Positions 7,901-11,307 of a stretch of 11,307 bases of DNA are shown piece by piece. This stretch comes from an uncultured Collinsella sp. (lineage in GTDB: Bacteria; Actinomycetota; Coriobacteriia; Coriobacteriales; Coriobacteriaceae). The translations under genes were made by a program, and so were the position numbers. The stretch spans positions 1 through 11,307 of the forward strand of contig CABUVF010000063.1 of the NCBI GenBank assembly GCA_902494945.1. The letters are read 5' to 3'. The first letter of the stretch is position 1; every line of letters begins with the position of its first letter. The notes under the pieces are model-generated. The model made no database searches and was not told where the DNA came from. It saw only the letters and a list, made by a program, of their open reading frames with translations.

Positions 7901-8322
7901 ACGCTCTTAATCTTAAGAGAACCGTTTAAACTCTCGTCAGCCCTGCTCTTCATGGTTATAGTCGTTGTGCCGACTTTGGTGGGACTAATTGTCAACACCC
8001 AATCACGTGATTTATAGCTCACTTTAGCGATATCCTCATCAGACGATGTGATATCGATATCACTAGGGTCAATGGGCGCCCATTCGTGATTTTTATTAAA
8101 AAAGGAAAGCCTTCCTTTCACCGTCTGTCCAACAGCGACATCAAATTCTGACCACACATCGCCTGTAGACGAATCGTATGGGAGAAACGATGCACCCATG
8201 GAACCATCCTGCGACTCCAGCATGACAGCATCCGCATGCGGGGCGGCCACCGTCAGCCCAAACGTTGCCGCCGTTAAAGCAACGCAGATGCCTGCGGCTA
8301 TCCTCCAAAACCCTTTTCTCAT
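4972..8322 (-). CDS. Cell-wall-anchored surface protein with BIG2 repeats and LANTG sorting signal
   Basis: 1116 residues from ATG 8322. Order: Sec signal peptide (1-32; basic MRKGFWR, hydrophobic core, AxA-type cleavage at HADA); an N-terminal region (about 33-480) with two BIG2-like strand sets and eight cysteines; five tandem bacterial Ig-like BIG2 repeats (about 490-568, 570-654, 656-735, 737-824 divergent, 827-905) with the typical WSSSxxxVATV and GxATIT strands; a further beta domain ending HFSTYVV (908-1045); a Pro/Thr/Lys linker; sortase motif LANTG (1083-1087), a hydrophobic helix (about 1091-1109) and the RKRFER tail. Sortase should link it to the peptidoglycan; LAxTG is the form favoured by class E sortases of Actinobacteria. 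It probably acts as a stalked adhesin or binding protein, ligand unknown. The frame is open to GTG 8367, but ATG 8322 begins an ideal signal peptide. Base composition drops sharply in the N-terminal half. Confidence 0.93.
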   Translation of the reverse strand: MRKGFWRIAAGICVALTAATFGLTVAAPHADAVMLESQDGSMGASFLPYDSSTGDVWSEFDVAVGQTVKGRLSFFNKNHEWAPIDPSDIDITSSDEDIAKVSYKSRDWVLTISPTKVGTTTITMKSRADESLNGSLKIKSVANVNPIKVSFVSYDQSGAMTTTATLGYTDDCPQKCGNTHYALLEGTVYVRPKDETRAATYFEIKEDPSKDSKVQARVNSNYYSYGTSELSASLQLEALSKDAKEAKVLVDYCNGETETKKLCDVVTENQEPGFNERGNKKQKMLVGDSYYLTAILNVSPNEALKACQRAHWDALVSSVTYSLESSDVVELIDGENSFKAIKPGTVKAHARDGLGNDHPFEIEVVDPAEVSLSKAKFVSSDYTFPCEVSSDSISKDWLWLECDRGFEYPKGVLSKSAEELMDSYAGAKYSFTSDNPDVLEVKGPMFNGGSYLGYLVPHSYGDATVSMYLGGRLCDTMTVHVVKPGEEPAKTTVSIADGYSTSMDKGTTQQLKAKVSPDDKASKVVWSSSNESVLTVDGNGLVTAVGDGDATITATVDGVSATTDTITVTTPVVKVSGVSLSASNLKLAVGGEPSTLTATVEPNNATNKNVSWSSSDPEVATVADGVVTPVKAGAATITVTTEDGEYSATCKVTVIQPATGITLDKQKVTLAGAATEQLKATVVPAEADQTVVWKSSNESVATVDQTGKVTSVSKGAATITASTEDGTYSQDCAVTVSNPATSLTIDQSSLNLAKGEEGTVKASLAGALAGEVDETKLALDDTGASKAFKVVDNGDGSYTVTALKTGSGSFVITAGSLSQTVSVSVTNPAQKVELNKTNLSFTVGDASAKLSATVTPADADDATVSWTSSDSSIATVKDGVVTPLKAGTVTITATCGDKTATCAVTVAAKTIAGVAGSNGTDVSVSAENNVAAGIAQNNSISLVVEEPTNLTDAANATISGLEQGASKVAEKLDIKLLKNGEVIEDFDGMSFIVRVKMTAAMKALTNLKVLYVAEDGSTQAMDTWIEGDYLCFRTSHFSTYVVTGEEANGEPAQPTQPVTPSQPGQQTTTKVTKKSTKTTKGALANTGDQAPAVAFIATVAGVALITFALMRKRFER

Positions 8323-8384
8323 TCCCCTAAGTCCAATCTCTCGTGAAAAAACGCAGCATTCTCCCACACCTTAAAATTGGCTTA

Positions 8385-8388
8385 AGGA
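8385..8388. repeat. Left copy of the AGGA core at the IS junction
   Basis: AGGA here is repeated at 9927-9930. IS110 elements recombine at a short core shared by donor and target rather than making a fill-in duplication, so one copy is expected at each junction. Four bases alone would be weak; the guide matches on both sides are what support it. Confidence 0.6.
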
Positions 8389-8462
8389 TACCCCCATTAC
8401 AGTCTGAAATAGGCCATCGATAAATTTCGATAGCGAGCATTCGGCGCATTGCCTACGATACG

Positions 8463-8630
8463 GGCAAGCCCCGAGGGGCCGCCGATCGGGCGCCTCCGGA
8501 TGGCCGTCTGCCCCTGCCCCGTAGAGGGCCCGGGGGGTGTTGCCACCGGGGGCGCTCGCCGCTCCGGACGACTGATAGGAAACTGCCGGGCGCAAGCGCC
8601 ACGGCCAGGTAATGTGGGTGTCGCGGGGAG
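8463..8630 (+). ncRNA. Putative bridge RNA of the IS110 element
   Basis: Folded by hand, this segment gives three successive units. First is a small 5' hairpin (8468-8471 with 8476-8479). Second is a putative target-binding loop: proximal stem 8488-8494/8551-8557 (7 bp, one G-U), left guide 8495-8501, distal stem 8502-8505/8527-8530 plus 8507-8509/8523-8525, right guide 8531-8550. Third is a putative donor-binding loop: proximal stem 8562-8569/8620-8628 (8 bp, one bulge), left guide 8570-8582, distal hairpin 8583-8608 with a CAAG tetraloop, right guide 8609-8619. This matches the known IS110 bridge-RNA plan of two internal loops in the left end. The right donor guide pairs with 8390-8400 (10 of 11), the left donor guide equals 9925-9931 (7 of 7), and the right target guide pairs with 9930-9939 (9 of 10). 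Exact RNA ends are unknown. Confidence 0.72.
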
Positions 8631-8635
8631 GGGTT

Positions 8636-8655
8636 CCGATCGGCCTACCGATTGG
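8636..8655 (+). promoter_or_regulatory. Hairpin that partly covers the transposase ribosome-binding site
   Basis: CCGATCGG (8636-8643) pairs with CCGATTGG (8648-8655) over 8 bp with one G-U, loop CCTA. The 3' arm contains the first two bases of the GGAGG Shine-Dalgarno (8654-8658) of the transposase GTG at 8667. Transcripts entering from outside would fold here and translate poorly, a common way for IS elements to limit transposase. The 8-mer CCGATCGG also occurs at 8482-8489 within the putative bridge RNA. Confidence 0.5.
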
Positions 8656-8666
8656 AGGATACCACC

Positions 8667-9824
8667 GTGGCACCAATTAGAATGCCGGAAGCCGTCATCG
8701 GGCTCGATGTCGGGAAATCGTCCCACTGGGCATGCGTCGCGACCCGAGATGGCGAGGTGCTGTTGAGCACCCCCGTCGCGAACAGGGAGGACGACCTGGA
8801 CTCGCTGTTCGGCCGCTTCCCCGATGCGCTCGTGGTCGTCGACCAGTCGCGCAACATAGGCGCCCTCGCGCTCGCCCGCGCCAGGGCGGCCGGGATGTCG
8901 GCGGCGTACCTGCCGGGACTCGCGGCGCACGGGGCCGCCAGGCTCTTCGCCGGCGACGCCAAGACCGACGAGCGAGGCGCGATGGTCATCGCGAAGACGG
9001 CGCTTGGCATCCCCGACGCGCTCCTGCCGGTCGGAGACCCAGGTCCGACAATTGCGGCGGCGAGGGCGCTGGCCGCCCAGAGGAACTTCCTGACCTGCGA
9101 GAACACTAGGAATAAGAACCGGCTGCGCAGCATCCTGCTGGAATCGTGCCCCGCCTTCGAGGCACTGGTCGACCTGTCCGACGGGTCCCAGCTGAGGCTC
9201 ATGGCATCCCTCGGCGGGGCCTGGTCGGTAGCCGACGCCGGGCCCCGCAGGGCGGCGGCGCTCACGCGTGGGGCGGCGCGCGGCAAGATCGAGGCCCTCG
9301 TCCGCTCGACAACCTCCTCGACAAGGCCGGATGCGTCGGTCGTCGCCGCCGAGGACCGGGCGGTGAAACTGCTCGCGCGCAGGATATCCGAGAACTCGGC
9401 GGAGATCGAGGCGATCACGGCGGAGATCTCCGCCCTGCTCGAGGGCGACGATACCTACCGATGCCTCCTGACGGTGCCGGGCATCGGGCCCAAAACCGCT
9501 TCCGAGCTTGCGATCTCCATCGACATCGAAGACTTCCCCAGTCACGACAGGCTCGCGTCGTACTGCGGCTTGGCGCCGCGCAACCGCCAGTCGGGAACCT
9601 CGATCTCCTCGGTGACGGCATCGCGCCAAGGCAACAAGAGGCTGAAGAACCTGCTCATATTCTCATGCAACTGCCTTACCCGGACAGAGGGGAGATGGGG
9701 CGACTACTACACCAGGTGCCGAGAGCGGGGCATGTCGCACGGCAAGGCGCTCAAGGCGCTGGCGCGAAAGAGACTGAAGGTCATCTACGCGGTCATGCGA
9801 GACAGGGTGCCTTACGCAGCCTAG
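8667..9824 (+). CDS. IS110-family transposase (bridge-RNA-guided recombinase), last DEDD Asp missing
   Basis: 385 residues from GTG 8667, chosen for the GGAGG site eight bases ahead; the frame stays open to a TTG at 8652 that overlaps that site. The N-terminal RuvC-like DEDD domain (about 9-160) has D14 in IGLDVGKSSH, D59 in VVVDQSRN (the position usually Glu; Asp is seen in a subgroup), D101 in DAKTDERGA, and Gly104 where the family has its final Asp (KTDxxDA). A helical middle (about 225-262) leads to the C-terminal Transposase_20 domain: LLTVPGIGPKTASELA (268-283), ASYCGLAPRNRQSG with candidate nucleophile S309, and ASRQGNKRLKNLL. With its RNA such an enzyme excises the element as a circle and inserts it at a guided site. 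Length is normal with no frameshift, but loss of the metal ligand at 104 may inactivate it. Confidence 0.95.
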   Translation: MAPIRMPEAVIGLDVGKSSHWACVATRDGEVLLSTPVANREDDLDSLFGRFPDALVVVDQSRNIGALALARARAAGMSAAYLPGLAAHGAARLFAGDAKTDERGAMVIAKTALGIPDALLPVGDPGPTIAAARALAAQRNFLTCENTRNKNRLRSILLESCPAFEALVDLSDGSQLRLMASLGGAWSVADAGPRRAAALTRGAARGKIEALVRSTTSSTRPDASVVAAEDRAVKLLARRISENSAEIEAITAEISALLEGDDTYRCLLTVPGIGPKTASELAISIDIEDFPSHDRLASYCGLAPRNRQSGTSISSVTASRQGNKRLKNLLIFSCNCLTRTEGRWGDYYTRCRERGMSHGKALKALARKRLKVIYAVMRDRVPYAA

Positions 9825-9913
9825 CCGAAACGCACCGAGCAGACTGAAGCCCACCGGCCTAATGGCTTGGCGTCAGCATGCCGCGATCCGGTCGCACGGA
9901 GAGCATTTCCCAG

Positions 9914-9919
9914 TTGACA
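9914..9919 (+). promoter_or_regulatory. Outward TTGACA at the right end (possible circle-junction -35)
   Basis: A perfect -35 hexamer 11 bp before the right boundary, pointing out of the element. In an excised circle it would face the left end with CATTAC (8395-8400) 17 bp away, matching only 3 of 6 of the -10 consensus. IS110 elements are known to rebuild a promoter across this junction to drive the bridge RNA. At the present insertion site no good -10 follows it. Confidence 0.4.
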
Positions 9920-9926
9920 AAACTAT

Positions 9927-9930
9927 AGGA
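9927..9930. repeat. Right copy of the AGGA core at the IS junction
   Basis: Partner of 8385-8388. It lies within ATAGGAA (9925-9931), which is identical to the left donor guide in the putative bridge RNA (8575-8581). Joining the sequence up to 8388 with that from 9931 rebuilds the empty site. Confidence 0.6.
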
Positions 9931-10051
9931 ACACCACCCAACGAGCACTTGCAAGCTAATGTTTGCCAGAAGGGGCAAATTAACGGCAAGCGACATTTCT
10001 GCAATGTACCATCATCCGCTGAAGTGTGACTTTCCCGACGCTCCCACGCAA
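9931..10051. other. Intergenic remnant: former upstream region of the surface-protein gene
   Basis: This stretch between the IS and the purB terminator holds no gene I can support. Before the insertion it was contiguous with 8323-8388 and so lay upstream of the surface-protein gene, and its promoter may be here. No strong -35/-10 pair stands out on the minus strand. The inverted repeat at 9962-9979 is the only clear structure. Confidence 0.6.
9962..9979. repeat. Inverted repeat TTTGCC-N6-GGCAAA, operator-like
   Basis: Two perfect 6-bp arms with a 6-bp centre, a size and spacing common for dimeric repressor sites. It falls in the former upstream region of the surface-protein gene, now cut off from it by the IS. 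Regulatory function is only an inference. Confidence 0.35.
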
Positions 10052-10086
10052 AAGCCCCGTTGATAAACGCGTTACCAACGGGGCTT
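10052..10086 (-). terminator. Intrinsic terminator of purB
   Basis: Arms 10052-10066 and 10072-10086 pair over 14 of 15 positions with a 5-nt loop, followed by a short U run on the minus strand, 72 bp past the purB stop. One arm is identical and the other differs by one base from the terminator at 4901-4936; the loops differ. Confidence 0.88.
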
Positions 10087-10123
10087 GGGCTGAAAGGCCG
10101 AGCTTCAACGGAGGCCGAAAGTA

Positions 10124-10160
10124 AACTGATCGGTTTGACTTCGTCCCCAATCGATCAGTT
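10124..10160. repeat. Inverted repeat spanning the purB stop codon
   Basis: AACTGATCG (10124-10132) and CGATCAGTT (10152-10160) are perfect 9-bp arms around a 19-nt loop; the right arm contains two bases of the purB stop codon. It could form a 3'-end mRNA hairpin ahead of the main terminator. No U run follows, so it is not called a terminator. Confidence 0.5.
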
Positions 10161-11307
10161 AGAACTCGAGCTGCTCCAGACGGTCGAAGACCGTGTCGAT
10201 GCGGGTGAGGAAGTCCCACGGATCAAAGATCTCGTCGAGCTTCTCCTGGCTGACGGTGCAGCGCGGATCAGCCTCGAGACGCTCCTTAAAGGTGGGACCG
10301 GAGACGCAATCCTGCACCTCGTGCCAGGTAGCCATGGCGTTTTCCTGCACGATCGCATAGGCATCCTCGCGGGTGATGCCCGTGTCGACGAGGGCGAGGA
10401 GCACCTTGGAGGAGAAGATGAGGCCGCGGGTCTTGTTGAGATTGGCCATCATGCGGGCAGGATAGAGCTGCAGGCCGTCGATAACGCGAATGAGACACTG
10501 GAACATGTGGTCGAGCGCGATGAAGCTATCGGCCTGGGCTACGCGCTCGGCAGAGGAGTGCGAAATGTCGCGCTCATGCCATAGAGCGACATTGTCGAAG
10601 GCAACCTGGGCGTTGGACTTCACGATGCGCGACAGGCCACAGACCTTCTCCATGGTGATCGGGTTGCGCTTGTGCGGCATGGCGGAGCTGCCCTTTTGAC
10701 CCTTGCGGAACGGCTCCTCGGCCTCGAGCGTGTCGGTCTTCTGCAGATTGCGGACCTCGGTAGCGATGCGCTCGCAGGTGGCCGCCGTGGTAGCGAGGAC
10801 GCCGGCGAGGTAGGCGTGATGGTCGCGGGAGATGACCTGCGTGGACAGCGGATCGTGAACCAGACCCAGGTGCTCGCAGACATATTCCTCGACAAACGGT
10901 TCAATGGAGCTATAGGTACCGACGGCACCCGAGATAGCGCCAAAGGCAACGTTCTTACGGGCGTCCTCAAGACGATCCAGGTCGCGCTTGAGCTCCCAGG
11001 CCCAAGAGCCAAACTTCATGCCGAAGGTCATCGGCTCGGCATGGATGCCATGGGTGCGGCCGGCGCAGAGTGTGTTGCGCTCCTCAAAGGCGCGACGCTT
11101 GCAAATCTCGCCGAGTTTTTTGACGTCCTCGATAATCAGGTCACAAGCCTGGGTGAGCTGGTAGCACAGAGCAGTGTCGCCCAGATCGGAGCTGGTCATG
11201 CCATAGTGAACCCAGCGGCTGGGCTTGGGGTCGCCCTCGGGAACATCGGCATCGATGTATTCCTTCATGTTGGTCAGGAAGGCAATGACGTCGTGGCGCG
11301 TGACTTC
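10159..11307 (-). CDS. purB: Adenylosuccinate lyase, PurB (N-terminus beyond window)
   Basis: 382 C-terminal residues; the frame is open to the right edge, and by alignment from memory with the Bacillus subtilis enzyme about 60-75 residues are missing. The cytoplasmic homotetramer cleaves SAICAR to AICAR and adenylosuccinate to AMP, releasing fumarate in both steps of purine synthesis. Residues equivalent to known active-site positions are all present: H5 in TRHDVIAF, H34 in WVHYGMTSSDLGDT, H86 in GRTHGIHAEPMTFG, the mobile signature loop GSSAMPHKRNP (206-216) with serines 207/208 and K213, and E220 in ITMEKVCG. The C-terminus ends FDRLEQLEF before TAA. It appears intact within the window. 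No other purine gene is visible; downstream is its terminator and then the IS. Nothing suggests horizontal transfer. Confidence 0.97.
   Translation of the reverse strand, partial: EVTRHDVIAFLTNMKEYIDADVPEGDPKPSRWVHYGMTSSDLGDTALCYQLTQACDLIIEDVKKLGEICKRRAFEERNTLCAGRTHGIHAEPMTFGMKFGSWAWELKRDLDRLEDARKNVAFGAISGAVGTYSSIEPFVEEYVCEHLGLVHDPLSTQVISRDHHAYLAGVLATTAATCERIATEVRNLQKTDTLEAEEPFRKGQKGSSAMPHKRNPITMEKVCGLSRIVKSNAQVAFDNVALWHERDISHSSAERVAQADSFIALDHMFQCLIRVIDGLQLYPARMMANLNKTRGLIFSSKVLLALVDTGITREDAYAIVQENAMATWHEVQDCVSGPTFKERLEADPRCTVSQEKLDEIFDPWDFLTRIDTVFDRLEQLEF

Larger units (their letters stand above)
8389..9930 (+). mobile_element. IS110-family insertion sequence (IS110 group, no terminal inverted repeats)
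   Basis: 1542 bp by my call: a long non-coding left end (8389-8666), one transposase gene (8667-9824) and a short right end (9825-9930). The ends are set by AGGA at 8385-8388 and 9927-9930, and by guide-like matches in the putative bridge RNA to both ends. The core lies within AGGA, so the boundary can shift by up to four bases. I find no terminal or subterminal inverted repeats, which suits the IS110 group rather than IS1111. The element is much richer in GC than its host: by hand count 82% in 8881-8940. A short inverted repeat, ATCGA/TCGAT, lies at 8416-8431, and a weak one (AAGCC/GGCTT) in the right end near 9847-9869. It separates the surface-protein gene from its original upstream region. 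Confidence 0.85.

Noticed and set aside
8397..9629. A 410-codon open frame antisense to the transposase.
   Set aside because: A GC-driven mirror frame that runs across the IS left end; arginine/glycine-rich and without family features.
8400..9848. CAGTCTGAA (8400-8408) and CAGACTGAA (9840-9848) as terminal repeats of the IS.
   Set aside because: They are imperfect direct repeats, not inverted, and would place the right end only 16 bp past the transposase stop. The guide matches and AGGA core give a better boundary.
4851..10180. GTCTGGAGCAGCT occurs both in the end of purB and near 4860-4880, suggesting a purB tail fossil.
   Set aside because: A 13-base match is expected about once or twice by chance in 11 kb, and the order relative to the shared terminator is reversed at the two places.
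1..11307. CRISPR array, prophage or defence island.
   Set aside because: No regularly spaced repeats, Cas, phage structural or known defence genes are present; the only mobile gene is the IS110 transposase.

Overview
The window looks like chromosome of a high-GC Gram-positive of the Coriobacteriia, most likely Collinsella or a close relative. This is inferred from the mix of a Tat-exported lipoprotein, a TIGR03905-type TSCPD protein, a BIG2-repeat surface protein with an LANTG sorting signal, and the base composition; no rRNA or other marker gene is present to prove it. All host genes lie on the minus strand. The only plus-strand gene belongs to an insertion sequence.

Layout in transcription order on the minus strand (right to left). 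Positions 11307-10159 hold most of purB (adenylosuccinate lyase, 5' end outside the window), followed by a strong intrinsic terminator at 10086-10052. The next stretch was once one intergenic region and is now split by an IS110-family element (8389-9930, 1542 bp by my boundary call). Then comes a large secreted, cell-wall-anchored surface protein (8322-4972), with two tandem terminators behind it (4936-4901 and 4806-4773). A two-gene operon follows: a membrane-anchored family-3 solute-binding protein (4708-3872), translationally coupled by a 4-nt ATGA overlap to a membrane diguanylate cyclase (3875-2076). Next is a second coupled pair, a small TSCPD-domain protein (1963-1700) and a Tat lipoprotein (1700-489). 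Last is the receiver domain of an OmpR/PhoB-type response regulator (335 to the left edge).

The most interesting part is the IS110 element. Its roughly 270-bp non-coding left end folds, by hand, into two successive internal-loop hairpins with the architecture described for IS110 bridge RNAs. The second loop carries guide-like sequences matching the element's own two ends: 10 of 11 Watson-Crick pairs to the left end and 7 of 7 to the right end. The right-hand guide of the first loop matches the right chromosomal flank at 9 of 10 positions. Together these fix the ends, an AGGA core repeat and the empty site. The transposase looks full length, but the last Asp of the RuvC-like DEDD set is Gly (residue 104), one base from an Asp codon, so this copy may be catalytically dead. 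The element sits 66 bp upstream of the surface-protein start codon and has probably displaced its native promoter region.

The solute-binding protein/diguanylate cyclase pair has no ABC permease or ATPase beside it and reads best as a ligand-sensing c-di-GMP module. Functional statements rest on recognised families; start-site choices, promoters and RNA folds were judged by eye.
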